In this document: in pieces, positions 41,842 to 49,610 of the stretch
Layout: each line of letters opens with the position of its first letter
How positions within the stretch are numbered: position 1 is the first letter of the stretch
Origin: Rhodococcus sp. 14-2470-1b
GTDB lineage: Bacteria > Actinomycetota > Actinomycetes > Mycobacteriales > Mycobacteriaceae
NCBI RefSeq assembly: GCF_002259415.1
Contig: NZ_NPFY01000011.1
Span: 372,001 to 436,000, forward strand
Direction: 5' to 3'
Length of the DNA stretch: 64,000 nucleotides
The notes under the pieces: generated by a model
The model's input: only the letters and a program-made list of their open reading frames with translations
Told to the model about the DNA's origin: nothing
Database searches by the model: none
Made by a program: the position numbers and the translations under genes

Positions 41842-44433
41842 ATGTCGGTGCACAAGCTGGAAGCGCCAACCCACGCGCCGCTTGCACCGCTGTGCAAACC
41901 CGGCACCAGGGACACCCTTCTCGACCGACTCTGCGAGGTCGCCCACGCGGTGCCCGACGCCGTCGCCGTCCACACCGAGGACGGGGCGGTCACGTTCGAC
42001 GAACTCCTGCACCGCACCTATGCATCGGCGAGAAAGATCGCCCAGCTCGCGGGTGACGACCCTCGCCCGATCGCCGTGGAAGCCGCCTCCACGTCGGAGT
42101 CGATCGCCACGATGCTCGCGGTGATGGCGTCGGGCCACGCGCTGGTCCCGTTGGATTCCAACCTGCCGGCCAACCGCGCGGACCGCATCGTGGAGTCGGC
42201 AGCGGCACTCCGCCTCGACCAGGCGGACCTCGCGAACACGCAGGATTCCGCGATGCCGCTACCCACTCTCACCGGCAGCCGGACGGCATTGATCGCCTAC
42301 ACCTCGGGCTCCACCGGTGCCGCCAAAGGTGTGCTGCTGAGTCATCGCATGTGCCTGACCAAAGCGTACGAGGTCAGCTCCGCACTCGGCCTGTCCTCTC
42401 GCGATCGCGTCGGCAATGCGCTGCCGGTCAGTTTCGGTGCGGGCCTGAACACGTTGTTCGCCGGCATCCTCAGCGGTGCGACGGTCTACTGCACGGACCC
42501 ACGCACCGTCCTGCCCACCACCTTGACCGAATGGATCGAACGGTCCTCGCTGACAACACTGCACTGCTCCCCCTCGCTGGTGCGGAGCTTCCGAGCGGGA
42601 GCAGAGGAGATCCCGTCCGACGCCATCGTCCCGGTCCCGGACAACGCCGTGCCGTCGCTGCGCGTCGTGACCACCTACGGCGAAGCCCTGCACTCGCGGG
42701 ACGTCATCGGATTCCGTAGCGCACTCGGCAGCGGCGCCACCTTCGTCAACTGGTACGCAACCACGGAAGCAGGCGGCGTGGCGTACGGCGAGTACCGATC
42801 GGACCGCCCCCTGCCGTCGGGCTTCCTCACCGCGACGACCCTCCCGAAGGGCAAGATCGTCGACGTCGTCGACCAGGCGGGCACGCTCGCACCGGCCGGA
42901 GTGGCCGGGGAGATCCGCGTCTCCGCGGAATGCCTGTCCGACGGTTACCTCGGCCTCCCCGATCTGACGGAATCACACTTCGCCAGCGACGGGCCGCTCA
43001 TGCGCTACGCAACCGGCGATCTCGGCCGATTCGACGAGCTCGGGCAGCTGCACCTGCTCGGCCGAGCCGACGACGCCGTCAAGATCCGCGGATACCTCGT
43101 CGAGCCCGCCGAGGTGGAAGCAGCCATCCGCGGAGTCGACGGTGTCCGGGACGTGGCAATCGTGGCCCGCTCGATCGACGGCGAACCCCACCTCGATGCG
43201 TTCTTCGTCAGCGACACACGGGACAGTGCCTACGTCCGAGCGGGCATTCAGGACCAACTCCCCACGTGGATGGTTCCCCGGAACATCACGCGCACACTCA
43301 CGATCGAACGCAACGAACGCGGCAAAGTGGACCGACAGCGCCTGCCGGAGCAGGTCGCGGACGTCGCGTCCGCCACGGCGTCGGATGCGCCGCGCGGTGC
43401 GACGGAAATGTGGATCGCCAACATCGTCCACGACGCCCTCCGGGACGAAGTCGACGGAATCGACGACATCGGGTCCCACACCGACTTCACCGCCATGGGC
43501 GCTACGTCGCTTGCTCTGACTCAGATCTCGGTGGGGGTCGCGCGCGCCTTCCACATCGTGCTGTCGGCGGAGGAACTGGTCGGGGCCATGAGCGTCCGCC
43601 GTCTGGCCTCGATCGTGGACACCAAGCTCGCGTCCATCGACGACAGCTCGGCCCGTTCGAGAGCCGAGTCGATCGCAGTGCCACTCCGCACCACGGGTTC
43701 GCTCACGCCTCTGTTCATCGTCGCAGGTGGTGGAGTGCCCGCCGTCGGTCTGGCCGCGCTCGCTCGGCGCCTCGACCCGGACCGCCCCGTCTACGTGATC
43801 CAGGCCAAGGGAATGGACACGCGGGCACTTCCCGACCGCACCATCCGCGCAGCAGCACGCACCTACGTACGAGAGATCACGCGAATCCAGCCGTCGGGCC
43901 CGTACCTTCTCGCCGGGCACTCGCTCGGCGGATGGATCGCACTCGAGATGGCTCACCAGCTTCGGGCCGGCGGCAGATCCGTCGCGCGGCTGACCCTCCT
44001 CGACCCCCGCCTGTACCGCCACCTGCTCGACCGTTTACCCGGCGGAAGCGCGCTCGAGGCTGCACCGGCGGGTGTAGGTGCGGCGTCGTCGCCGAAGATC
44101 ACTGTCGCAACCCGCGTCGGTATCGCAGCGCGCGTGGTCACTGCAGGCATCGCACGATATTCGACCACCGAGAGGTGGCTGGCGTTCGCGGCGATCGGAT
44201 CGCTCGCTCTGCGCTTCCATCGTCCGAAAGCATGGAACGGTCCGGTCAGCGTCATCGTCACCGCGGAGAACACGGACGATCGCAGGTCATGGGCCGCGAT
44301 AGCCACCGGCGAGTTGTCCATCACGCACGTCGACGGACGCCACGTCGACATGGTCCGCGAACCGGTCGCCGAGGATGTCGCTCGAATCCTCGACCACGAG
44401 CTACGCCGAGCAACCGAGGGAATCATCCACTAG
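41842..44433 (+). CDS. Stand-alone NRPS-like synthetase: adenylation, carrier, thioesterase
   Basis: 863 aa. Adenylation domain (about 25-510): A3 AYTSGSTGAAKGV, A5 NWYATTEAG, A7 YATGDLG, A8 GRADDAVKIRGYLVEPAEVE, A10 lysine K495 in RGKVDR. Where amino-acid-activating domains carry FD (Asp235), this one reads FG (F198-G199), so an alpha-amino group is probably not bound; keto-, hydroxy-, aryl- or fatty acid is likelier. Carrier domain (about 520-595) with phosphopantetheine Ser556 in GATSL. Thioesterase (about 610-863) with Ser694 in GHSLGG and His in DGRHVDM. No condensation or reductase domain. A-PCP-TE proteins elsewhere dimerise keto acids or release simple esters. 158 bp downstream of the FtsX gene. 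Confidence 0.88.
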   Translation: MSVHKLEAPTHAPLAPLCKPGTRDTLLDRLCEVAHAVPDAVAVHTEDGAVTFDELLHRTYASARKIAQLAGDDPRPIAVEAASTSESIATMLAVMASGHALVPLDSNLPANRADRIVESAAALRLDQADLANTQDSAMPLPTLTGSRTALIAYTSGSTGAAKGVLLSHRMCLTKAYEVSSALGLSSRDRVGNALPVSFGAGLNTLFAGILSGATVYCTDPRTVLPTTLTEWIERSSLTTLHCSPSLVRSFRAGAEEIPSDAIVPVPDNAVPSLRVVTTYGEALHSRDVIGFRSALGSGATFVNWYATTEAGGVAYGEYRSDRPLPSGFLTATTLPKGKIVDVVDQAGTLAPAGVAGEIRVSAECLSDGYLGLPDLTESHFASDGPLMRYATGDLGRFDELGQLHLLGRADDAVKIRGYLVEPAEVEAAIRGVDGVRDVAIVARSIDGEPHLDAFFVSDTRDSAYVRAGIQDQLPTWMVPRNITRTLTIERNERGKVDRQRLPEQVADVASATASDAPRGATEMWIANIVHDALRDEVDGIDDIGSHTDFTAMGATSLALTQISVGVARAFHIVLSAEELVGAMSVRRLASIVDTKLASIDDSSARSRAESIAVPLRTTGSLTPLFIVAGGGVPAVGLAALARRLDPDRPVYVIQAKGMDTRALPDRTIRAAARTYVREITRIQPSGPYLLAGHSLGGWIALEMAHQLRAGGRSVARLTLLDPRLYRHLLDRLPGGSALEAAPAGVGAASSPKITVATRVGIAARVVTAGIARYSTTERWLAFAAIGSLALRFHRPKAWNGPVSVIVTAENTDDRRSWAAIATGELSITHVDGRHVDMVREPVAEDVARILDHELRRATEGIIH

Positions 44434-44449
44434 TGCAGCACCTCGACCC

Positions 44450-44477
44450 GGCTCGACGACACTCCTCTCGTCGAGCC
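44450..44477 (+). terminator. Hairpin terminator after the A-PCP-TE gene
   Basis: Perfect 10-bp stem GGCTCGACGA / TCGTCGAGCC with an 8-base loop, 16 bases after the stop. No T run. The following 130 bases hold no gene; a 15-base exact match to the dispersed-repeat core (GCCGGCGGAACGACC) lies at 44568-44582. Confidence 0.65.
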
Positions 44478-44606
44478 AGCACTCGTCCACTGACGGCGTC
44501 CATCGCAGCTCACCGGGGTATCGACTATCCCGAGGACGCCGATCCGCGTACGTTGGGCATCGAAGCCGCCGGCGGAACGACCCAAATCACTGCGCGAGGA
44601 GGATCG

Positions 44607-45524
44607 ATGCCAGACCGAACGTCGCCTTATGAGCTCGAGTCGGTCGAGTTCCACCGGGACACCCTGCGATACGTCGACGCCGGGGACGGTCCACCTGTGG
44701 TCCTCGTCCACGGTCTTCTGGGCTCGCACGAGTCCTGGGCAGGTCAGATCGAGCGACTGTCGGAGAAGTACCGCGTTATCGCACCGGACCTGTTCGGCCA
44801 TGGCGACTCGGACAAGCCACCCGGCGACTATTCGCTCAGTGCGCACTCGGCGACCATCCGCGATCTACTGGACCACCTCGACATTCGTTCGGCACCGATG
44901 GTGGGGCATTCGCTCGGCGGCGGAATCGTCATGCAGACCGTCTATCTGTTCCCCGAGCGCGTGGAGCGGATCGCCCTCGTCAGCAGTGGCGGCCTGGGAC
45001 GCGAAGTCAGTTTGTTCCTGAAGGCTGCGACTCTGCCGGGCAGCGAACTGGTGCTGCCGGTGTTGGCGTCGGACTGGGTTCGTAAGAACACCGAGAACGT
45101 GGTGACTCAGCTCGGCAAATGGGGGTTGCCGGTGCGCCCCGGTAAGAGCACCACCGAGACATGGCGTGCGTTCAAGACGGTGGCGGACCACGGCTCCCGC
45201 TCCGCTTTCCTGGCGTCGACTCGCGCCGTCGTCGGTCCGCGCGGTCAAACCGTCAGCGCCAAGCAGCATTTCGAGAAGTTCGAATCGCTGCCCTCGCTCC
45301 TGGTCTGGGGCGGGAAGGATCGCATGATCCCGGCCTCGCACGCGGACAACATCCGCCGCGAGGTTCCGAACTCGCGCGTCGAGATCTTCTCCGATGCAGG
45401 GCATTTCCCGCAGCTGGACGAGCCCGATCTGTTCTTCCGGGTGCTCGACCAGTTCCTCGGCGCGGCAGCGGTGTCCGAGCTCGCACCGATTCCGCAGTCG
45501 ACGCGGCCGGCCTCGTCGGACTGA
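44607..45524 (+). CDS. Alpha/beta hydrolase
   Basis: 305 aa soluble hydrolase. Oxyanion motif VVLVHGLLGSHESW, nucleophile elbow VGHSLGGGI, acid in WGGKDRMIP and His in DAGHFPQLDEP. Similar to rhodococcal and mycobacterial esterase or epoxide-hydrolase-like proteins; the Ser nucleophile argues for an esterase, lipase or C-C hydrolase. GAGGAGGATCG precedes ATG 44607. Three bases before the next gene, so the pair is likely an operon. Confidence 0.88.
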   Translation: MPDRTSPYELESVEFHRDTLRYVDAGDGPPVVLVHGLLGSHESWAGQIERLSEKYRVIAPDLFGHGDSDKPPGDYSLSAHSATIRDLLDHLDIRSAPMVGHSLGGGIVMQTVYLFPERVERIALVSSGGLGREVSLFLKAATLPGSELVLPVLASDWVRKNTENVVTQLGKWGLPVRPGKSTTETWRAFKTVADHGSRSAFLASTRAVVGPRGQTVSAKQHFEKFESLPSLLVWGGKDRMIPASHADNIRREVPNSRVEIFSDAGHFPQLDEPDLFFRVLDQFLGAAAVSELAPIPQSTRPASSD

Positions 45525-45527
45525 CCC

Positions 45528-46160
45528 GTGGCAGTAATTCCGATGTTTCCCCTGGGAAGCGTTCTGCTCCCGGGTGAGCCGCTTCCTCTGCACATCTTCG
45601 AACCGCGCTACCAGGAGATGCTGCGAGACTGCCTCGCTACCGAGGACCCGAGCTTCGGGGTGGTGCTCATCGCCCGTGGCCACGAGGCCGGGGGCGGAGA
45701 CGTTCGGCACGATGTCGCCACCAGGGCGCACATCGTCGCGCACCAGGACATCGGCGACGGCCGATTCCTTGTGGAATGCTTAGGAGGGGAACGAATCCGA
45801 GTCGACGCCTGGCTCGAGGACGACCCGTACCCTCGTGCCGACGTGCGGCCGTGGCCCGATCATCCCGAGGATTCGGTCACCGAATCCGAGTTCGCCGAAC
45901 TCCAGGAGCAGATCAGGGCGCTGTATCGCCTGATCGGCACCCTCGCCGAAGCAGAAGGCTCGACGCCGCCGGACGATCCCGAGTTCGCGGAGCTTCCCGC
46001 CGCGTCGGGGGAGCGCCTGTTCCGCCTCGCTGCACAGGTTCCCATGGGCCAGTCCGACCGCCAGGACGTCTTGGAAGCTCTCGGCGCGTCGGATCGATTG
46101 CAGGCCCTGACCGACGCCATCGACAACGTCAGCGACATCGTTCGGTTTCGCCTGCAATAG
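45528..46160 (+). CDS. Lon N-terminal (substrate-binding) domain protein
   Basis: 210 aa stand-alone LON-SB domain with no ATPase or protease part: MFPLGSVLLPGEPLPLHIFEPRY, then GDGRFLVECLGGERIRV; helical C-terminal half LQEQIRALYRLIG. Such proteins may bind substrates or modulate proteolysis; direct link to the lon at 17352 is not shown. GTG start three bases after the hydrolase stop. Followed by a strong terminator. Confidence 0.88.
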   Translation: MAVIPMFPLGSVLLPGEPLPLHIFEPRYQEMLRDCLATEDPSFGVVLIARGHEAGGGDVRHDVATRAHIVAHQDIGDGRFLVECLGGERIRVDAWLEDDPYPRADVRPWPDHPEDSVTESEFAELQEQIRALYRLIGTLAEAEGSTPPDDPEFAELPAASGERLFRLAAQVPMGQSDRQDVLEALGASDRLQALTDAIDNVSDIVRFRLQ

Positions 46161-46177
46161 CGCATTCAGCACACAAG

Positions 46178-46219
46178 GAAGAACCCCCGGGAAGCAATGC
46201 TTTCCGGGGGTCCTTCTTT
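46178..46219. terminator. Bidirectional hairpin terminator
   Basis: Stem ACCCCCGGGAAGC / GCTTTCCGGGGGT with a 3-base loop and one mismatch, flanked by AAGGAAGA and TCCTTCTTTC. It lies between the LON-domain gene and the 3' end of the convergent tRNA gene and can serve both. Confidence 0.85.
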
Positions 46220-46222
46220 CAG

Positions 46223-46296
46223 TAGCGGGGACAGGATTTGAACCTGCGACCTCTGGGTTATGAGCCCAGCGAGCTACCGAGCTGCTCCACCCCGCG
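46223..46296 (-). tRNA. Initiator tRNA-Met (CAT)
   Basis: 74 nt cloverleaf without encoded CCA. Begins CGCGGGGTGG and ends CCCCGCTA, giving an unpaired position 1:72, the hallmark of initiators. Anticodon arm TGGGCTCATAACCCA carries the three G-C pairs required for P-site binding; T-loop GGTTCAAATCC. Ends at the shared terminator. Confidence 0.95.
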
Positions 46297-46373
46297 TCGG
46301 GTGCTTCACTACCGTACCTCTCCACGGGCCCGAACACCCAATCGCCTGGTCAGACGCATTATGCCCACAGCGA

Positions 46374-46392
46374 TCTCTGCTCGGAGCAGAGA
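46374..46392 (+). promoter_or_regulatory. Inverted repeat upstream of the clpP pair, PopR-box-like
   Basis: TCTCTGCTCGGAGCAGAGA: perfect 8-bp arms around CGG. The core TCTGCT-N3-AGCAGA matches the Streptomyces PopR box TTCTGCC-N3-GGCAGAA as I remember it. It lies 70 bp before the clpP start. A second, closer match is at 48138, upstream of the regulator gene. Confidence 0.6.
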
Positions 46393-46462
46393 ATCCTTCC
46401 TTCCCGCCGACCCACCGCGCAGCCTGATGGGGACCGACGACACTCACGAGTGAGGAATGCAC

Positions 46463-47101
46463 ATGTACACCACCATGAACGAACGCGACACCGCCGCGGT
46501 GTCACCGTTCGACGACCAACTGGCGTCCCGACTGCTCGATCAACGCATCGTCGTACTGGGAGCCGCCGTCGACGACGCCATCGCCGGCCGGATCTGCGCT
46601 CAGCTGCTCCTGTTGTCCGCCAACGACTCTCGCCGCGACATCAGCCTCTACATCAACTCGCCTGGAGGTTCGGTGAGCGCAGGCCTCGCGATCATGGACA
46701 CCATGCGACTCATACCCAACGACGTATCCACCCTCGCAATGGGTTTCGCAGCCAGCATGGGCCAGTTCCTGCTCACCGCGGGCACCAAGGGAAAACGCTA
46801 CAGCCTCCCGCACGCCCGCGTGATGATGCACCAGCCGTCCGCAGGCATCCGCGGTACCGCCGTCGACATCGAGATCCAGGCGCAGAACCTCGAATACACG
46901 AAAGCATTGATGCACAGCCTCAATGCCGAACACTCCGGCCACGACGTGTCCACGGTAACGGCAGACAGCGAACGCGACCGTTGGTTCACGGCCCAGCAGG
47001 CTCGGGACTACGGCCTGATCGACCACATCGTCACCACCCTCGACGACATACGACCATCGGCACCGCACCACAAGGTAGGACTAGGAGTCGAGCAATCATG
47101 A
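46463..47101 (+). CDS. clpP: ATP-dependent Clp protease proteolytic subunit (first of a pair)
   Basis: 212 aa serine peptidase subunit. Catalytic triad S98 (FAASMGQF), H123 (MMHQPS) and D172 (SERDRW); [10 protein letters not shown] oxyanion loop present. Start ATG 46463 chosen because GAGGA lies six bases upstream; ATG 46457 overlaps that site. Not next to tig or clpX, where the housekeeping clpP1P2 pair normally sits, and accompanied by a ClgR/PopR-like regulator, so this is the counterpart of the Streptomyces clpP3-clpP4 stress pair. Overlaps the second clpP by four bases. Confidence 0.9.
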   Translation: MYTTMNERDTAAVSPFDDQLASRLLDQRIVVLGAAVDDAIAGRICAQLLLLSANDSRRDISLYINSPGGSVSAGLAIMDTMRLIPNDVSTLAMGFAASMGQFLLTAGTKGKRYSLPHARVMMHQPSAGIRGTAVDIEIQAQNLEYTKALMHSLNAEHSGHDVSTVTADSERDRWFTAQQARDYGLIDHIVTTLDDIRPSAPHHKVGLGVEQS

Positions 47102-47688
47102 GCCAGTACACGATCCCCACCGTTGTCGAACGGACTCACAGCGGCGAGCGCGCCTACGACATCTACAGCCGACTCCTGTCCGAACGCGTCATCTTCCTCG
47201 GAACCGAGATCGACGACGGCGTCGCGAACGTCGTCATCGCGCAGCTCTTCCATCTCGAATCGGACAACCCCGACGCCGACATCAGCTTGTACATCAATTC
47301 ACCCGGCGGATCGTTCACTGCGATGACCGCCATCTACGACACGATGGAATACATCAAACCCGACGTGTCCACCTTCTGCGTCGGGCAGGCAGCGTCGGCC
47401 GCGGGCGTGCTGATGGCGTCGGGAGCACCAGGTAAGCGAATCATGCTCAACCACGCCAGGATTCTGCTGCACCAGCCGTCGGGTGGAGGTGAGGGAACCA
47501 TCTCCGACCTCACACTGCAACGCGACGAGATAGTGCGCGTGCGCTCGGAGATGGAGAAGATCCTCGCCCATCACACCGGTCAGAAACCCGAGACACTACG
47601 GCTGGACACCGACCGCGATCGGATCTACACCGCCACCGAGGCAGTCGGTTACGGGTTGGCCGACCTGATCGCGACCAATCGGAACTGA
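47098..47688 (+). CDS. clpP: ATP-dependent Clp protease proteolytic subunit (second of a pair)
   Basis: 196 aa. Triad S100 (QAASAAGV), H125 (LLHQPSGGG) and D174 (TDRDRI). Start ATGA overlap with the preceding clpP implies equimolar translation and a hetero-tetradecamer, as for other actinobacterial ClpP pairs. Both subunits keep complete triads. Handle helix [19 protein letters not shown] fits. Convergent with the regulator gene 39 bases downstream. Confidence 0.92.
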   Translation: MSQYTIPTVVERTHSGERAYDIYSRLLSERVIFLGTEIDDGVANVVIAQLFHLESDNPDADISLYINSPGGSFTAMTAIYDTMEYIKPDVSTFCVGQAASAAGVLMASGAPGKRIMLNHARILLHQPSGGGEGTISDLTLQRDEIVRVRSEMEKILAHHTGQKPETLRLDTDRDRIYTATEAVGYGLADLIATNRN

Positions 47689-47727
47689 CTGCGCTGCAGA
47701 CAAGTTCACCGACTTCGCCGGCTTCCG

Positions 47728-48087
47728 TCAGGCGGCGAGCATGGTGACGGGAGCGGGACCGCGCGAGACTCGTTGGACGGAGTTCGTTCCAGCGAGTTCT
47801 CGCCCGGTCAACATCAGCAGGCGAGACGGGGCGATCTCCAGCGCGCCGCACAGAGCCGAGAGCACCTCGGACGACGCTTCCTTCCGTCCCCGCTCGACCT
47901 CGGAGAGGTAGGGCATCGACACCCGAGCCTCGGACGAGACCTCCTGCAAGGTGCGGCCCTGCTCCGTGCGGATCCGTCGCAGAACCCGGCCCATACCCTC
48001 ACGGACCAACGGTTCGGGACCAGGCGGCGTACGACCTGCGCCGGGGCGCAGCGGGAGAACCTTCGCGATAGCTCGTTCGTCTGCCAT
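47728..48087 (-). CDS. ClgR/PopR-like XRE regulator of Clp protease genes
   Basis: 119 aa. [39 protein letters not shown] (residues about 42-78, given in part) is the signature of actinobacterial ClgR/PopR activators. The protein ends in LAA; in PopR and ClgR a C-terminal Ala-Ala is needed for degradation by ClpP. Together with its position beside a clpP pair and the matching inverted repeats at 46374 and 48138, it is most likely a PopR-type activator whose level is set by ClpP proteolysis. ATG start 48087. Confidence 0.82.
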   Translation of the reverse strand: MADERAIAKVLPLRPGAGRTPPGPEPLVREGMGRVLRRIRTEQGRTLQEVSSEARVSMPYLSEVERGRKEASSEVLSALCGALEIAPSRLLMLTGRELAGTNSVQRVSRGPAPVTMLAA

Positions 48088-48096
48088 GCAGCCAGG

Positions 48097-48867
48097 CTAG
48101 GAGCTGTACGGACCCTCCGCTCGATCTTCCGAACCGATTCTGCTGTCGGCAGAAATCGGCTCCGTCCACCGTCGCCGTCTCCACACTGTCGCCGCGGTCA
48201 TGAGCTCCCACGCCACGAAGGTGTAGATCGAGACACGCTCCACCGCGCCGACCGGCCCGATACCCGTGAGGAGCAACGCCGACGCCGCGAACCCCACCGT
48301 CCCCAACCCGACGGAAGCGCGCGAGTACCAGCGCGGGAATCTCGTCGCATCGGAACCGACAGTCCGTGCAGAACCGACAGTCCGCGCCGACCCGACAGTC
48401 CGTGCAGAACCGACAGTGAGGGCGATGACGTTTCCCGCGCCGATGGCCAGAACCGCCCCGAGGGTGTGCAGGTTGCCCTCGCCCGTGTGCACCACGGCAA
48501 CCAGTACGCTCCCGACCGCGTAGGCGAGGACACTGCCACGCATCAGCTGCGCCCGGCCCCTCGTCAGCAGGGGAGCCGCGACGAGTCCCGCCGCGAGCAC
48601 CGACGCCGCGGACACGCAGAACGAGGCGTTCATCAGTCCGTGCCACTCGGACACCTGCGGCACCCCGAGCTCGCTGACGGTGTCCTGCAACGGGCTGTAG
48701 CCGTCGAATCGGAGAGCCGTTGCCGCCTCCGCGAGCAGATATTGCACACCGGCGACGCCGAACAGAGCACCGGCGATGCGGCCTCGTCGACCTACCGAGC
48801 CGCCGCGAGCCCAGTCGGTACTCCATGTTCCGATGACAGTCTCCCTGTACGAACGATCCGGAACCAA
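48097..48867 (-). CDS. DUF998-like membrane protein with internal repeats
   Basis: About 256 aa, six predicted membrane helices (GALFGVAGVQYLLAEAATAL, MNASFCVSAASVLAAGLVA, VLAYAVGSVLVAVV, LGAVLAIGAGNVIALTV, LGTVGFAASALLLTGI, IYTFVAWELMTAATVW). Motif DTVSELG between helices 1 and 2 is typical of DUF998. Between helices 4 and 5 lies TVGSAR repeated from 18-bp units. Start uncertain: TTG 48867 keeps the first helix and avoids the divergent operator; the open frame to 49032 runs through TetR-gene repeats. Nine bases before the PopR-like gene, so likely cotranscribed. Confidence 0.72.
   Translation of the reverse strand: MVPDRSYRETVIGTWSTDWARGGSVGRRGRIAGALFGVAGVQYLLAEAATALRFDGYSPLQDTVSELGVPQVSEWHGLMNASFCVSAASVLAAGLVAAPLLTRGRAQLMRGSVLAYAVGSVLVAVVHTGEGNLHTLGAVLAIGAGNVIALTVGSARTVGSARTVGSARTVGSDATRFPRWYSRASVGLGTVGFAASALLLTGIGPVGAVERVSIYTFVAWELMTAATVWRRRRWTEPISADSRIGSEDRAEGPYSS
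48138..48154 (-). promoter_or_regulatory. PopR-box-like inverted repeat upstream of the ClgR/PopR-like gene
   Basis: TTCTGCTGTCGGCAGAA: differs from TTCTGCC-N3-GGCAGAA at one base. It is 51-67 bp before the regulator start, inside the 3' end of the DUF998-like gene. Confidence 0.6.
48353..48419 (-). repeat. 18-bp tandem repeat in the DUF998-like gene
   Basis: Plus-strand unit GAACCGACAGTCCGTGCA, three full copies and a partial fourth, encoding TVGSAR on the minus strand. It expands a loop between two membrane helices. Confidence 0.85.
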
Positions 48868-48885
48868 GGGGTCCGGGTGAACGGC

Positions 48886-48903
48886 CTGTACCGGTAGGTA
48901 CAG
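48886..48903 (+). promoter_or_regulatory. Palindromic operator upstream of the TetR gene
   Basis: Arms CTGTACC and GGTACAG around GGTA, a perfect 18-bp inverted repeat, 54 bp before the TetR start and next to the probable start of the divergent DUF998-like gene. Confidence 0.6.
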
Positions 48904-48956
48904 TCGGGGTCGTTCCCACGCAGCGCGGCGCGGGAGCACCCCCTCGAGGAGCAACT

Positions 48957-49610
48957 GTGCCACGAACAGCAGCATCACGAACGACAGCGTCACGAACAGC
49001 AGCGTCACGAACGACAGCGTCACGAACGACACCGCCCCGAACGACCGCCGACAGGCGGGACGTGGTGCCGGTCCTGGCAGGTGTCTTCGGAGACCTGGGC
49101 TGGAACGGGTCTTCGCTGTCGGTGATCAGCAAGCGAACCGGGCTCGGCAAGGGCAGCTTGTATCACTTCTTCCCCCGCGGAAAGACCGAGATGGCGGAGG
49201 CAGTTCTCGACGAGGTCGAGCGGTGGTTCCAGAGCAACGTGTTCGCGCCGCTGCGTGCCGCGACGGACGCCCGCGCGCGCTCCCACGACATGTTCGCGCA
49301 GACCTCGAAATACTTCCAGTCGGGCCGTCGGGTCTGCTTGTTCGCGGCGTTCTCGCTCGGTGAGGAGCGTGCACTGTTCGGCTCCCGCGTCGCCAGATAC
49401 TTCAGCGATTGGATCGACGCGCTGACGCCGGTGCTGCGGCAACTCGGACACGGTGACGACGCCCGAGGGTTGGCCGAGGAGATCGTCGCTGGGATTCAGG
49501 GAGCGTTGGTGCTCTCCCGCACGTCCGGCGACACCCGTAGCTTCGAGCGGCTCATGTCCCGCCTGGAGACCGCCGCGCTCGGCACGGGATCGCTGGAGAT
49601 GGCGCGATGA
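48957..49610 (+). CDS. TetR-family regulator with repeat-encoded N-terminal tail
   Basis: 217 aa. Residues 2-31 are six pentapeptides of type [PS]RT[TA]A, positively charged, encoded by 15-bp tandem repeats. The HTH follows directly: FGDLGWNGSSLSVISKRTGL then GKGSLYHFFPRGKTEMAEAV, and the C-terminal domain is of the YxaF/LmrA-like type (KYFQSGRRVCLFAAFSLG). GTG 48957 is supported by GAGGAG seven bases upstream, so the repeat is translated. ATGA overlap with the UbiB-like gene. The basic tail may add DNA contacts, which is inference. Confidence 0.85.
   Translation: MPRTAASRTTASRTAASRTTASRTTPPRTTADRRDVVPVLAGVFGDLGWNGSSLSVISKRTGLGKGSLYHFFPRGKTEMAEAVLDEVERWFQSNVFAPLRAATDARARSHDMFAQTSKYFQSGRRVCLFAAFSLGEERALFGSRVARYFSDWIDALTPVLRQLGHGDDARGLAEEIVAGIQGALVLSRTSGDTRSFERLMSRLETAALGTGSLEMAR
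48960..49049 (+). repeat. 15-bp tandem repeat encoding the TetR N-terminus
   Basis: Unit TCACGAACGACAGCG; six copies including two diverged end units, no indels. Confidence 0.9.

Noticed and set aside
42930-44606. Long plus-strand frame joined to the alpha/beta hydrolase
   Set aside because: It is the +2 shadow of the A-PCP-TE gene, extremely Arg/Pro-rich; the hydrolase has its own ATG and ribosome site at 44607.
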